A stretch of 41,262 nucleotides of DNA. Origin: an uncultured Chlorobiaceae bacterium. Lineage in GTDB: Bacteria > Bacteroidota > Chlorobiia > Chlorobiales > Chlorobiaceae. Numbering within the stretch: position 1 is the stretch's first letter; every line of letters begins with the position of its first letter. The stretch lies in assembly GCA_903840935.1 (NCBI GenBank), contig CAIMHT010000044.1:1-41262 (forward strand), read 5' to 3'. The translations under genes were made by a program, and so were the position numbers. Positions 24,154 to 33,362 of the stretch are shown here, piece after piece. The notes beneath the pieces are model-generated. The model did no database searches, was not told the origin of the DNA, and was given only the letters and a program-made list of their open reading frames with translations.

Positions 24154-24197
24154 TTAACAATCACGTAACAATTTTGCGACATTGTTCAACGTATCAT
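24154..24197 (+). promoter_or_regulatory. Candidate PhoB/PhoP box and -10 element
   Basis: Three hexamers with an 11-base period lie in the 344-base divergent gap between arsD and the ABC transporter: TTAACA 24154-24159, GTAACA 24165-24170 and GCGACA 24176-24181, each separated by 5 bases. This matches the TT(A/C/T)ACA-n5 architecture known for PhoP-type regulators. A -10-like TATCAT follows at 24192-24197. The rest of the gap shows no gene. Confidence 0.5.
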
Positions 24198-24340
24198 GAA
24201 GTCAAAGCTATGCTGATCGTGACACTGATGATGCCATAACCCTTCACCAACTCCTGACGGAGTAAGATGGCCGAAGAATTCTTCCGATCCAAGGTGCGTT
24301 GTTGAGAGGTTCTGGAGGAACTGAGAGAAAAAATAATTTT

Positions 24341-26077
24341 ATGGGTAACCGAGGTTTCATGGTAGATCAGAGCATCAAAAAAAAACTGCCAAACTTTTGG
24401 GATGGTGCCGCCTTTATTCTTGTTATGGGAATGGTTGCCCTGTTGGCATGGGGAAGTCGGCAGATGGCTGTACCTTATGTGCCGGGTGAAGCAATCCCTT
24501 TTTCGCTCGACCCGATGAACCTGCCCATGTATGCATTGCGTACCGTGCTCCGGATGGTTGCAGCGCTTATCCTTTCGTTTCTGTTTACCTTCACCTACGC
24601 AACTTTGGCTGCAAAAAATCGTCGGGCAGAAGTCATTATGGTTCCGCTCCTCGATATTCTTCAGTCGGTTCCAATTCTTGGTTTTCTTTCTGTTACGGTT
24701 ACCGGGTTTATCGCTCTCTTTCCCGGTAACCTGTTCGGTGTTGAAATGGCCGCTATTTTTGCCATTTTCACCTCCCAGGCATGGAACATGGCTTTCAGCT
24801 TTTACCAATCGCTGAAAACCATTCCCAAGGAGTTGAAGGAGGCTTCTGATCTTTTTGGGCTCTCATCCTGGCAAAAATTCCGGAAACTGGAGGCCCCTTA
24901 TGCAACACCAAACTTGATCTGGAATACCATGATGTCGGTCTCTGGCGGCTGGTTTTTTGTTGTCGCTTCTGAAGCCATTACGGTCGGCAAGACCTCTGTG
25001 ACACTTCCCGGAATTGGTTCCTATGTGGCCCAGGCGATTGTGAGCAAAGATCTTTCGGCAATTGGTTTTGCACTGATCACCATGCTGATTGTCATTCTCA
25101 TGTACGACCAGTTACTCTTTCGGCCGCTGGTAGCATGGGCCGAAAAATTCAAGTTTGAATTGACCGAAAGTCAGGATCCGGCGGAGTCATGGATACTTAC
25201 GCTCTTTCAACGTGCACATCTGCTTCGCCGTTTTGCAAGAGCTGCTGGTGAGCAATGGAGCGGTTTGATTGAAAAAATTCCAAAACTGCCTCGGCGTAAT
25301 CTGCATTTCAGGGAGCTGTCACCTTTTGTGACCATAGTACAGGGAGTTCTCTGGTATGGGCTCTTGATTGGTGCAATGGCGCTCGGTGTATGGATGCTGA
25401 TCAGTTTTGTCAGCAGCGGTGTTGATCATGCCGAGATTGGGAAGGTCTTTGTGCTGGGGCTTATAACACTTGCCCGTGTGATGGTGCTGCTCTTTCTGGC
25501 TTGTCTGATTTGGGTTCCGCTGGGGGTTATTATTGGACTTAATCCTCGCTGGGCGACAAAGGTTCAGCCTATAGCCCAGTTCCTTGCAGCTTTTCCGGCA
25601 AATCTCCTCTTTCCCGTTGTAGTTTTTGTGATGGTGCGATACCGGCTCTCTCCTGAAATCTGGACGGCGCCCCTTATGATCCTCGGTACGCAATGGTATA
25701 TCCTTTTCAACGTCATCGCCGGTGCATCAGCCATTCCCAATGATCTTCGTGAAGCAGCCCAAAACCTTGGTCTTTCGGGTTGGCGTCTCTGGAAGCACCT
25801 TTTGCTTCCAGGTATCATTCCGTCACTTTTGACGGGTCTGGTCACCGCTTCTGGTGGGACATGGAACGCCAGTATCGTTGCAGAAGTTGTAAAGTGGGGT
25901 AACACAACACTCACGGCTACCGGGCTGGGTTCCTACATTGCCCACTGGAGCGAAAAGGGGGACTATCCGCATATTGTTCTCGGTATCGCCGTCATGAGTC
26001 TTTATGTTGTATTTTTCAACCGTTTCTTTTGGGGGCGGCTCTATACTCTTTCCCAAACCCGCTATCGTCTTGATTAA
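24341..26077 (+). CDS. NitT/TauT-type ABC transporter permease, fused double domain
   Basis: This 578-residue protein consists of two tandem MetI/BPD-type permease domains, each with about six membrane segments. Each has an EAA loop: IPKELKEASDLFGLSSWQKF in the first and IPNDLREAAQNLGLSGWRLW in the second. The two domains are joined by a cytoplasmic linker of about 60 residues (VAWAEKFKFELTE onward). The fusion gives the whole translocation pore in one chain. ATG 24341 is chosen; ATG 24359, closer to a GAGG, is an alternative. The ATPase follows with no gap. No periplasmic binding protein gene is adjacent, so the substrate is unknown; the Pho-box-like site suggests phosphate-limitation control. 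Confidence 0.9.
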   Translation: MGNRGFMVDQSIKKKLPNFWDGAAFILVMGMVALLAWGSRQMAVPYVPGEAIPFSLDPMNLPMYALRTVLRMVAALILSFLFTFTYATLAAKNRRAEVIMVPLLDILQSVPILGFLSVTVTGFIALFPGNLFGVEMAAIFAIFTSQAWNMAFSFYQSLKTIPKELKEASDLFGLSSWQKFRKLEAPYATPNLIWNTMMSVSGGWFFVVASEAITVGKTSVTLPGIGSYVAQAIVSKDLSAIGFALITMLIVILMYDQLLFRPLVAWAEKFKFELTESQDPAESWILTLFQRAHLLRRFARAAGEQWSGLIEKIPKLPRRNLHFRELSPFVTIVQGVLWYGLLIGAMALGVWMLISFVSSGVDHAEIGKVFVLGLITLARVMVLLFLACLIWVPLGVIIGLNPRWATKVQPIAQFLAAFPANLLFPVVVFVMVRYRLSPEIWTAPLMILGTQWYILFNVIAGASAIPNDLREAAQNLGLSGWRLWKHLLLPGIIPSLLTGLVTASGGTWNASIVAEVVKWGNTTLTATGLGSYIAHWSEKGDYPHIVLGIAVMSLYVVFFNRFFWGRLYTLSQTRYRLD

Positions 26078-27406
26078 ATGAGCAGCATGACGGAACCCTT
26101 ACAGCCGGAACGCAACCTGGTGGTACTCAGCAATATTTGCAAATCCTTCAAGAAGACAGGAGGTGAAGAGCATCTCGTCCTTGATGGGGTAAGCCTGAAC
26201 ATCAAGGAGGGAGAGATCGTTGCGCTCCTGGGACGTTCAGGTTCAGGCAAATCTACTTTGCTTCGTATTATTTCCGGCCTTGCCCGACCGGGCAGTGGCG
26301 AAGTGTTATATGACGGCAAACCGGTTGCCGGGCCGGTAAAAGGGTTGGCAATGGTGTTTCAGACTTTTGCCCTTTTCCCCTGGTTTACGGTTCTGGAAAA
26401 TGTTGAACTGGGATTGGACGCCATGGGGGTGCCTCAAGGAGAGCGCCGCCGAAGGGCATTGGCTGCAATTGACTTGATAGGGCTGGACGGTTTCGAATCG
26501 GCCTATCCAAAGGAGCTTTCCGGCGGGATGCGGCAGCGGGTCGGGTTTGCCCGTGCATTGGTGGTTGAACCGACACTCCTTTTGATGGACGAAGCCTTTT
26601 CAGCCCTTGATGTTTTGACAGCCGAAACGCTCCGTACCGATTTGATCGAACTCTGGCTGGAGCGGCGTATCCCTACCAAGGGGATTCTGCTGGTATCCCA
26701 TAATATCGAAGAGGCTGTTCTTCTTTCAGATCGGATTGTTATTCTTGGAACCAATCCTGGGACAATTTTGGCTGAGATAAAAATTCCCCTGCAACACCCG
26801 CGTGACCGTGAGGCGCCGCCGTTTCGCCAGATTGTTGATGAGGTGTATGATCTCATGACCAAGCGCTCACGCAGTGCTGCCGGCAAGAGCGAAGCAGTAC
26901 CACTCTCTTATCGTCTGCCGAGTGCTCCTATCAATCAATTGGCTGGTTTCATGGAAGCTTTGGCAGGAGAACCCTATAATGGAAAAGCTGATCTTCCTGA
27001 ATTGGCTGATCAGATGGGATTTGGAGTTGAGGAGCTTTTTCCGCTGCTTGAAGCATTGGAAATTCTTGCTTTTGCCCGCACCGAGGGTGGCGATGTGGAG
27101 TTGAGTGTGTCGGGAAAAAGCTTTGTTGATTCTGATATCTTGCAACGCAAAGTGATTTTTGCCGAACATCTTATCCGTCATGTTTCCCTCGCCGCCCATA
27201 TTCGTCACATTATTGATGACCGTCCCGGCAATCGGGCAAAGGAAGATCGTTTTTTGCGTGAACTCGAAGATTTTTTCAGCGAAGATGAGGCTGAAAGAGT
27301 TTTGCAGGTCGCTATTGAATGGGGTCGGTATGCGGAACACTTTGCATACGAGGAAGCGTCAGGCATACTGAGTCTGGAGAACCCGGGCAGAGTTGATGAG
27401 GGTTAG
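26078..27406 (+). CDS. NitT/TauT-type ABC ATPase with C-terminal AAA-associated domain
   Basis: This 442-residue protein starts on the base after the permease stop. The ATPase half (1-260) has Walker A LLGRSGSGKST, the Q-loop VFQTFALFPWFTV, signature LSGGMRQRVGFARAL, Walker B LLLMDEAFSALD and H-loop VSHNIEEA. The C-terminal half (about 285-430) is a helical domain often fused to such ATPases (AAA-associated C-terminal domain), containing LAGFMEALAGEPYNGKADLP and FLRELEDFFSEDEAERVL. This winged-helix-like domain may regulate transport. It is convergent with the alkaline phosphatase gene, the two stops separated by a single base. Confidence 0.92.
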   Translation: MSSMTEPLQPERNLVVLSNICKSFKKTGGEEHLVLDGVSLNIKEGEIVALLGRSGSGKSTLLRIISGLARPGSGEVLYDGKPVAGPVKGLAMVFQTFALFPWFTVLENVELGLDAMGVPQGERRRRALAAIDLIGLDGFESAYPKELSGGMRQRVGFARALVVEPTLLLMDEAFSALDVLTAETLRTDLIELWLERRIPTKGILLVSHNIEEAVLLSDRIVILGTNPGTILAEIKIPLQHPRDREAPPFRQIVDEVYDLMTKRSRSAAGKSEAVPLSYRLPSAPINQLAGFMEALAGEPYNGKADLPELADQMGFGVEELFPLLEALEILAFARTEGGDVELSVSGKSFVDSDILQRKVIFAEHLIRHVSLAAHIRHIIDDRPGNRAKEDRFLRELEDFFSEDEAERVLQVAIEWGRYAEHFAYEEASGILSLENPGRVDEG

Positions 27407-27407
27407 A

Positions 27408-28856
27408 CTATTTTACCGAGGGTTTCAGTCTGGCTATCTGCATGATTTTTTTTGCAATATCGGTATTGTCGTAAAAGCCCCTGAATGCTTCAGCTCCACG
27501 CCCAATGGCAAAAACCTGAACGGGTACTGCAGTATGGGCGTTGCTGCTCCAGCCGATTGCAGCTCTCTGGTTCAACAGGGAGGTTACGGCTGGGCTGAAG
27601 GTATCATTTCCCTGTTTTCCCGGAGCCGTGCTTTTCATGGTCGTCAGGTAGGTTTCCTGCAGTGTGTTGCGATCCCCGGCATTAAAATCTCCAAGTCCGA
27701 AATAGACCTTGACACTGTCGAGCGCCATGGGTAAGGTTACGGTACCCTGTTGTTTCCATTTGGAGACCTTTTCGGCAAACCGTTGCTGCGAAATTTTTTG
27801 ATGGTGCAGCAGGTCAAAATGGGTTTCGTAGCCGTTTGCTGCGTTGCCAATTGAAAGTCCGCCGCATTCGTGATCGGCAGTAACGACAATAAGGGTCTCT
27901 TCGGGGTGACGGTGGTAAAAAGCAAGGGCTTCCTTTATAGCTTTGTCAAAAGCCTCAACATCGTGCGCTGTTGCAGCGGCATCGTTTGCGTGGCATGCCC
28001 AGTCAATTTTTCCTCCTTCAACCATCATAAAAAATCCTTTCGCGTTGTCGAGCAGCCGGATCCCCTCGCGGGTAAATTCTGCAAGCTCAATATCGCCATT
28101 GTTACGGCGATCCATGGCAAAGGTCAGCGCTCCTGAGCTATCATAATTGCTGTATGCCCAGCAGTGCACTCTAGGTTTAATGGACGCAAGTTCAGTTTTG
28201 TTTCGGGATATCACATAATGAGCCGACTGCATGAGGCCTGAAATATCTCCTTTGAACGTTTTTGATTTTGCCTGGTTTTCTGGAAAGTTTCCAAGGCTGT
28301 ACCCGCCTCCAAAGTAGTCGAAACCGCTCGAAGCCATCTGCACGGCAATGTCGTACAGGTTGGCGCGGGAAGCGTTGTGGGCATAGAAACAGGCTGGGGT
28401 TGCGTCGTCGATTCCAACACTTGAAACAATGCCTATTTTCATCCCTTTTGCCTTTGCCATTTCTGCAACGGTTCTCAGTGTATCGAGGTGATTCCCGGCC
28501 ATGGAAATGGTGCCGATGGTGGTTTTGCTGCCAGTAGCAAGTGCAGTGCTTGCTGCTCCGGAGTCGGTGATAAGGCGCTCTGCCGAATGGGTGGTTGCCA
28601 TACCGAGCACTGGCAACGAGGTCATGGCGAGAGTGTGGCCGCTCTCAAGCAGTGCGTCGGAGAGTTTCACCTGTGCAGGCCCCATGCCATCTCCTATAAA
28701 AAGAAAAATAAAGCGCGGTAGAGGGACGCGTCCCTTTGCAGCGGCCTGCAGAGTCTGGTTTTTGGGGCAAAAAGCTGAAGCCGATACCATGACGATCAGC
28801 AGCAGTGCAATTTTCAGCTCCCTGAAAAGAGACTCTTTTTGACGATATGCCTTCAT
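27408..28856 (-). CDS. phoA: Alkaline phosphatase (PhoA family)
   Basis: This 482-residue secreted phosphomonoesterase has an N-terminal signal (ELKIALLLIVMVSASAFC), a metal Asp in FLFIGDGMGPAQ, and nucleophile Ser99 in ITDSGAASTALATGSKT. Metal ligands follow in DDATPACFYAH, EGGKIDWACHANDA and VTADHECGG, and a late His in SSNAHTAVPVQVFAIG. The signal could be cleaved by signal peptidase I near LQAAA; a lipobox (SAFC) is poor. The enzyme releases phosphate from organic esters in the periplasm. A two-repeat Pho-like site lies about 85-100 bases upstream (28940-28956), consistent with control by the phoBR pair in this window. Confidence 0.93.
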   Translation of the reverse strand: MKAYRQKESLFRELKIALLLIVMVSASAFCPKNQTLQAAAKGRVPLPRFIFLFIGDGMGPAQVKLSDALLESGHTLAMTSLPVLGMATTHSAERLITDSGAASTALATGSKTTIGTISMAGNHLDTLRTVAEMAKAKGMKIGIVSSVGIDDATPACFYAHNASRANLYDIAVQMASSGFDYFGGGYSLGNFPENQAKSKTFKGDISGLMQSAHYVISRNKTELASIKPRVHCWAYSNYDSSGALTFAMDRRNNGDIELAEFTREGIRLLDNAKGFFMMVEGGKIDWACHANDAAATAHDVEAFDKAIKEALAFYHRHPEETLIVVTADHECGGLSIGNAANGYETHFDLLHHQKISQQRFAEKVSKWKQQGTVTLPMALDSVKVYFGLGDFNAGDRNTLQETYLTTMKSTAPGKQGNDTFSPAVTSLLNQRAAIGWSSNAHTAVPVQVFAIGRGAEAFRGFYDNTDIAKKIMQIARLKPSVK

Positions 28857-28939
28857 GAATTTCTTTTGAGACGGGTGGTTAAATGCTCAACATTCTGGTT
28901 TTTTATAAGTCCAATATCTGCGTTTTAATGCAGAGGCAA

Positions 28940-28956
28940 TGTTACAGCCGTGTGAA
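28940..28956 (-). promoter_or_regulatory. Candidate PhoB/PhoP box upstream of alkaline phosphatase
   Basis: On the minus strand, in the direction of the phosphatase gene, TTCACA (28951-28956) is followed after 5 bases by GTAACA (28940-28945). This repeats the hexamer type, orientation and 11-base period of the site at 24154. A third hexamer is not convincing. The rest of the 159-base gap shows nothing else. Confidence 0.45.
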
Positions 28957-29015
28957 AACGTAATGGGATTTCTGAATTGCAGATGCTGAAGCAAGAGCGA
29001 GAGGGTTGCCTGCTT

Positions 29016-29756
29016 TTATTCAAGATACGAGCGAAGCTCTTCCCAGAGGTTGCGGTAGGCTTTTGAGGCTGGAGCGTTGGGCAGAACGGCATTGAGTGGT
29101 GCGCGGTAGAGGCCCATTTTTTCAACCTCTGAATTGTAAGGGATTGATTGGGCGAGGAACTCCGGACCATCACCGAATTCAAGGATGATTTCTCGGTGTA
29201 ATTTTTTCTGTTTTTCTACCATACTGAAAAAAGGACGTATTTTTGATCTATCGAGTTTATTGGCTTCAAAAAAATCCTGTAACTGGATGTAGGTGCGAAT
29301 CGAGAGTGTCGTGGGTATCAACGGAACCAGGATCAGGTCGGAGGCCGCAAAAACGCTTTCAGAAAGGAGTGTGAGGTTTGGAGGGCAGTCGAAAAAGAGA
29401 TACTGGTAATCTTCGCTTAGTTCTTCAAGGTTTTTTCTAAGCTTTTTTTGAGGCTTTTTCTCTTCAGAGAGTTCGATATCAAGATTGCGGTAAGAAAAGT
29501 CTGAAGGGAGCAGGTCAAGGTTTTCAAAATCGGTCGCCTTGATATTGCGGTAGATCTTTTTATTTCCCTTCAGAAATTTGTCGCTGTTGTATTTCTTTGA
29601 GGCGGTAATCCTGAAATAGTAGGAGCTGGCTCCCTGCGGATCGAGATCGCATATCAGGGTTGGCTGAGAGAGCAGGGAGGAAAGGTAGGAGAGGTTGACC
29701 GCAGCAGCCGTTTTGCCGACACCGCCCTTGATGCTGTAGAGTGCTATGGTTTTCAT
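29016..29756 (-). CDS. ParA/MinD-type P-loop ATPase
   Basis: This 246-residue deviant-Walker ATPase has the P-loop [18 protein letters not shown] (signature Lys10, catalytic Lys15), the A'-motif [15 protein letters not shown] and Walker [31 protein letters not shown] and [18 protein letters not shown] are both typical of ParA/Soj proteins. No ParB, centromere-like repeats or plasmid genes are present. Instead it is coupled by ATGA to a CHAD-domain gene, so it is more likely an orphan ParA that positions a cellular cargo (compare McdA, PpfA, ParC-type systems) than a chromosome-partition protein. The cargo is inferred to be polyphosphate bodies because CHAD proteins bind polyphosphate. Confidence 0.88.
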   Translation of the reverse strand: MKTIALYSIKGGVGKTAAAVNLSYLSSLLSQPTLICDLDPQGASSYYFRITASKKYNSDKFLKGNKKIYRNIKATDFENLDLLPSDFSYRNLDIELSEEKKPQKKLRKNLEELSEDYQYLFFDCPPNLTLLSESVFAASDLILVPLIPTTLSIRTYIQLQDFFEANKLDRSKIRPFFSMVEKQKKLHREIILEFGDGPEFLAQSIPYNSEVEKMGLYRAPLNAVLPNAPASKAYRNLWEELRSYLE

Positions 29757-31324
29757 TTCAGTTTGCTTTTCAGAAGATCGTGAAAAAGTTGAGCGGTTTT
29801 TTCATGGTCAAACGCCTCGAAGGTTTTGTGGAATGTACCCCTCGCCTCTTCCTGTTTTTGAAAAAGGATTGCCATAAGGGCGCCCATTGATGCGGCAAGC
29901 AGGGTCTCCTCTTTGCCGGGGGGCAGTGCTGCCAGACGTTCACGAAGAAAGTGCAGTTGAACCGAAAAATCGACAAAGTCACCAAGGTTGTCCTGGAGTT
30001 CCTTCAATTGGCGTACAACAGGAGCGACCGATTTGTGGGGAAAAATCGAGGAAAAAAATTCAAGCAGATAGCGCAGCTTTTTGCAGTCAATCCGCAGTGC
30101 ATGGAGCTCGCTGTCCGTTGTTTCCTCGCTGACCTGACGACCGTGGCGGATAACCCTTTTCCATGCTTTTTTAATGCTCTCCACAGCAACACTGGCAGTC
30201 GAAAGTGAGGCGTTCGGGCAATGCTCTGGATCAGGAACGGATTGCCGATGTACAAACGCTTCCCACTTGTCAAGAAATGATTTGCAGGCGTCGGAGGCAA
30301 GATAGTGGCAGAACTGCTTGTGCAGTTTTTTGCGGGAAACAGCAATGTCGGTGAAAAATAACTTGAGCGATGGCTGGAGACAAGGGGGCAAATCGTGAAA
30401 ATAGCTTCCCTGCCGCAGAAGAGAGACATCCCTGTCACGCAATTCGTTGGTTCGCGTTCCAATCTCCCTGAAAAGATTGAGATAATATGCCGTTTCTTCG
30501 GGCTCAAAAACACCCTTGAGCTGCTTCAGGATGGAACGGGTTCGGCGTATGGCGACACGATAGTCGTGCAAAAATTCAGTATCGAGATTCCTTTTTATCC
30601 CCTCTTCATTGGCTCGCATGACAGAGAGGGTGAACTGAAGCAACTGACGGGCACTTTCATGAACAGGAGCATCAGGATCAAGATCGAGGTTGATTTTCGA
30701 AGAGTAACCATGGACGCTGATGCCAGCCTCCTTCATGATAAGCAAAAAAAGTTCCCTGAAATCAAGAGCTTTCGCAATGTTGTCGTCGTTGGTCAATGAC
30801 GTTACCATCAGTTCCATTTCATCATCATATCCCCTGAGCGGCGAGAGTGAAAAGAGATGCACAAAGGGTTCCTGCTTTTCGGTGTCGGCAAGGCAGAGCG
30901 ATTCGGAGGTCAGAAGGGCGATACTTTTCTCATTATCGTCAAGAATGCGGTATGTGGTGATGATGGTATCAATGGAACAGAGCCTGGTGAACGCCCTGAT
31001 ATCCGTTAGAGTTGAGAGCGCCGCTTTCAGGATGCCAGGCGAAAGTGCGTCAGCGAAAAACGAGGAGGGAGCTGTGGGGAAGGGGATAGAGGCGGTTTCC
31101 TTTCCGATCTTGAGATCGACAAGAAAAAGGGTTCTCCTCTTTTTTACAATTGCGACCTCGTTCTCAAAAGCCTGCCACTCGAATGTATCGTAGAACTCCC
31201 GCCGTTCTTTGCGGAACGCATAAGCTTTGAGTTGCCATCCGGAAAAAAGTGCGTTTTCAGCCAGCGATTCAGTGGAGACTGCCGGATTCAATCTGAGATA
31301 TACCGTTTTCGAGGAGGTGCGCAT
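29753..31324 (-). CDS. CHAD-domain protein (polyphosphate-associated) with CYTH-like N-terminus
   Basis: This 523-residue protein carries both conserved histidine helices of the CHAD fold in the C-terminal 300 residues: [20 protein letters not shown] (251-270) and [19 protein letters not shown] (about 405-425). It is strongly basic around both. The N-terminal 200 residues begin as a degenerate CYTH/triphosphate tunnel domain ([20 protein letters not shown] then [10 protein letters not shown]). CHAD domains bind inorganic polyphosphate and several localise to polyphosphate granules. It overlaps the ParA gene by 4 bases and lies about 2 kb from ppk1. ATG 31324 is used; no Shine-Dalgarno sequence is evident. 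Confidence 0.9.
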   Translation of the reverse strand: MRTSSKTVYLRLNPAVSTESLAENALFSGWQLKAYAFRKERREFYDTFEWQAFENEVAIVKKRRTLFLVDLKIGKETASIPFPTAPSSFFADALSPGILKAALSTLTDIRAFTRLCSIDTIITTYRILDDNEKSIALLTSESLCLADTEKQEPFVHLFSLSPLRGYDDEMELMVTSLTNDDNIAKALDFRELFLLIMKEAGISVHGYSSKINLDLDPDAPVHESARQLLQFTLSVMRANEEGIKRNLDTEFLHDYRVAIRRTRSILKQLKGVFEPEETAYYLNLFREIGTRTNELRDRDVSLLRQGSYFHDLPPCLQPSLKLFFTDIAVSRKKLHKQFCHYLASDACKSFLDKWEAFVHRQSVPDPEHCPNASLSTASVAVESIKKAWKRVIRHGRQVSEETTDSELHALRIDCKKLRYLLEFFSSIFPHKSVAPVVRQLKELQDNLGDFVDFSVQLHFLRERLAALPPGKEETLLAASMGALMAILFQKQEEARGTFHKTFEAFDHEKTAQLFHDLLKSKLK

Positions 31325-31650
31325 CCGCAGCTTACGTTAAAATGGAATGAACTGACCGGACTATAAACCCTCACACCACAAAGATAAAATAGTTTATACC
31401 AAAGAAAAGTAACAATTCAATTCCATCTTTTCTCTAATCAAATGGATAGACTTTATCCCTTGTTTTTGAATTGTTCCTTACAGAGCAGTCAGAAAAAGTG
31501 AGAGAAGTTTGCACCAATGTAACAGAGTGCCTCTTGCCAGGTCAGTGAGAAATCGGTAAACTTTGTTGTAGTAAAAGAAATGTTGTGATGTATGCCAATT
31601 GGGCGTTTTGTATGCAGAATATTACCTCTAACCCCTTAACAATAAATGCA
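31325..31650. other. Non-coding gap with an inverted repeat
   Basis: This 326-base AT-rich gap lies between the divergent CHAD and DUF2934 genes. AACAATTCAA at 31411-31420 and TTGAATTGTT at 31466-31475 form a perfect 10-base inverted repeat around a 45-base centre, which could be an operator or a cruciform. No RNA gene or coding region is evident. Confidence 0.4.
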
Positions 31651-31806
31651 ATGGAAAACCAGACAGACGAAACAACGCTGAAGACACCGGAATTGCGTGA
31701 GGAAGAGATCAGACTCGCTGCATACTATCTGTGGAAAGAGAAAGGCGAAAATCATGGGTCAGATAGTGAAGACTGGTTTCAGGCGGAAGAGTATCTTGGA
31801 AACTGA
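31651..31806 (+). CDS. DUF2934-family small protein
   Basis: This 51-residue protein contains [20 protein letters not shown], then [14 protein letters not shown]. This is the DUF2934 pattern: I-R-xx-AYxLW-E-xGxxxGxxxxDWxxAExxL. Its function is unknown; members are short, acidic and often near stress or storage genes. ATG 31651 gives the natural start; the frame is open upstream to 31585. It is followed by a strong terminator at 31832-31863, so it is probably a monocistronic gene. Confidence 0.8.
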   Translation: MENQTDETTLKTPELREEEIRLAAYYLWKEKGENHGSDSEDWFQAEEYLGN

Positions 31807-31831
31807 ACAAAACAAATACGGTTAAACAGAT

Positions 31832-31863
31832 AAAAAGGCCACTCTTTCGGGAATGGCCTTTTT
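31832..31863 (+). terminator. Rho-independent terminator
   Basis: AAAAAGGCCA (31832-31841) and TGGCCTTTTT (31854-31863) form a perfect 10-bp stem with a 12-base loop and flanking A and T runs. It lies 25 bases after the DUF2934 stop and about 35 bases beyond the stop of the convergent cysteine-ladder gene. It can therefore act in both directions. Confidence 0.9.
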
Positions 31864-31899
31864 ACTGTCAGTCATACAACATCATGGAATTGGCGATGG

Positions 31900-33087
31900 T
31901 TATAATTGGGGTTCTTTCTCTGTAACGGGTGTTGTTCCATCGATATAGTTTCCTTTTATCGAACATGTTGTCCGAGCCTCTTCTTCATCAAAAATTCCGG
32001 CATTTCCTCCGCAAATAAAATCTCCGCCAACTTTCTTGAGCGATCCATCGAGAGCGGTTAGTTTGTTACCTGAGCAATCGAAATTTCCCTTGACTTTTTT
32101 TGGAGCCCCATCAAGAGAGGTTAACTGGTTATTTGAGCAATCAAAATTCCCCTTGACCTTTTTTGAGGCACCGTTGAGCGATGTCAACCGGTTTGCTGAA
32201 CAATTAAAATCTCCGCTGACTTTATGCGGGGCGCCCTGGAGTGTTGTCAACTGATTGCCGGAACAATTAAAATGACGAACCTCCTGAGGTGTTCCCGCAA
32301 GAGAGGTCAGTTGGTTTCCTGAACAATCAAAATCGCCCTCAACCTCTTTGGGTGCTCCCTTGAGCGACACCAGCTTATGGTTTGAACAGTCGAAGTTTCC
32401 ATACACAACAATCGGTCCTCCTTTCAGTGAGGTCAGTTGGTTTCCTGTGCAAAAAAAGTCACCAATAATAAAATTCGGGCACCCTGCCAGTGAGCTGAGA
32501 TAATTGCCGGAACAATCGAAATCGCCGTGAATTTCATCCGGGCTCCCTTCGAGTGAGGTCAACTGATTGTGGGAACAGTCAAAATCACCAACTTCCCTGG
32601 GAGCGCCCTCAAGTGAGGTCAATTGGTTATCCGAACAGGCAAAATCGCCGCCGACTTTACGAGGTGCATCATGGAGAGAGGTCAACAAGTTGTCTGAACA
32701 GCAGAAATCGCCACCAACTTTTTTCAGAGTGCCCTGGAGTGTCGTCAACTGGTTGGCGGAACAATCGAAATGACCAGTCACCTTTTTTGGAGCACCTTCA
32801 AGTGAGAGTAATTGATTGTGAGAACAATCGAAATCGCCATGAATTTCATCCGGGGCAGCTTCAAGGGTAGTTAACAGGTTATTTGAGCAGGAATAATCTC
32901 CGGTAACGCTGTTTGGCCCCCCATCCAGTGTTGTCAACTGATTTCCTGAACAGTTGAAATTACCAGCCACGATTCCCGGGCAACCATCAAGTGAGGTCAA
33001 CCCCCTGTTTGAACAATCGATGTCACCTGTACCATCAAGAGGGCCCATAATATTGGCAAATACTCTGTTCGTTACTTTTATACTCAT
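31900..33087 (-). CDS. Cysteine-ladder LRR-like repeat protein (paralogue 1)
   Basis: This 395-residue protein is built almost entirely from about 17 repeats of 20-21 residues with the pattern (D/N)FDCSxNQLTSLxGxPxxVxG. Each turn has one Cys, one Asn and two or three Leu. This predicts a regular right-handed solenoid (LRR-like) with ladders of Cys and Asn along the core. There is no signal peptide or membrane segment, so it is probably cytoplasmic. ATG 33087 is preceded by GGAGAG; the upstream in-frame extension to 33177 lacks the repeat and has no counterpart in paralogue 2. It shares N-cap ([20 protein letters not shown]) and C-cap ([12 protein letters not shown]) with the gene at 36946. 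Function unknown; scaffold or ligand-binding is a guess. Confidence 0.85.
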   Translation of the reverse strand: MSIKVTNRVFANIMGPLDGTGDIDCSNRGLTSLDGCPGIVAGNFNCSGNQLTTLDGGPNSVTGDYSCSNNLLTTLEAAPDEIHGDFDCSHNQLLSLEGAPKKVTGHFDCSANQLTTLQGTLKKVGGDFCCSDNLLTSLHDAPRKVGGDFACSDNQLTSLEGAPREVGDFDCSHNQLTSLEGSPDEIHGDFDCSGNYLSSLAGCPNFIIGDFFCTGNQLTSLKGGPIVVYGNFDCSNHKLVSLKGAPKEVEGDFDCSGNQLTSLAGTPQEVRHFNCSGNQLTTLQGAPHKVSGDFNCSANRLTSLNGASKKVKGNFDCSNNQLTSLDGAPKKVKGNFDCSGNKLTALDGSLKKVGGDFICGGNAGIFDEEEARTTCSIKGNYIDGTTPVTEKEPQL

Positions 33088-33362
33088 TGTTACTCTCCAT
33101 AAATGAATTGATAGATACCGCTTATCAGCAGATATCTGTTTTGGCCGTTCTTCTGGCAAAGGATAAAGATTGCCCAATATACTTTTTCAAAAAGGAGTGC
33201 TTCCTTTTTCCCCATCTTCCTGGAATTTGTTTTCGTAATCGTAACAAAAGCTCATTGGTTTGTGACGCCAAAGCCTCTACATTAGAATCATTCGATGTTC
33301 ATTGTGCCCAAAAATTATGGCATTCTTTTTATACCGCATGGGAAAATCGGGGTCAATTTTTT

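Noticed and set aside
24194..24808. 204-codon minus-strand open frame
   Set aside because: Antisense to the double-domain permease; composition rich in His/Asn/Lys, typical of an antisense membrane-protein frame.
29016..29756. ParA considered as a plasmid or chromosome partition gene
   Set aside because: No ParB, parS-like repeats, replication gene or origin features nearby; the coupled partner is a CHAD protein.
31900..33087. 60-63-base repeats considered as a CRISPR or satellite array
   Set aside because: They are codon-phased and diverged, and encode LRR-like turns.
33088..33362. Possible Pho box upstream of ppk (GTAACA and GTCACA strings)
   Set aside because: The hexamers do not fall into a same-strand 11-base period, so the match is no better than chance.
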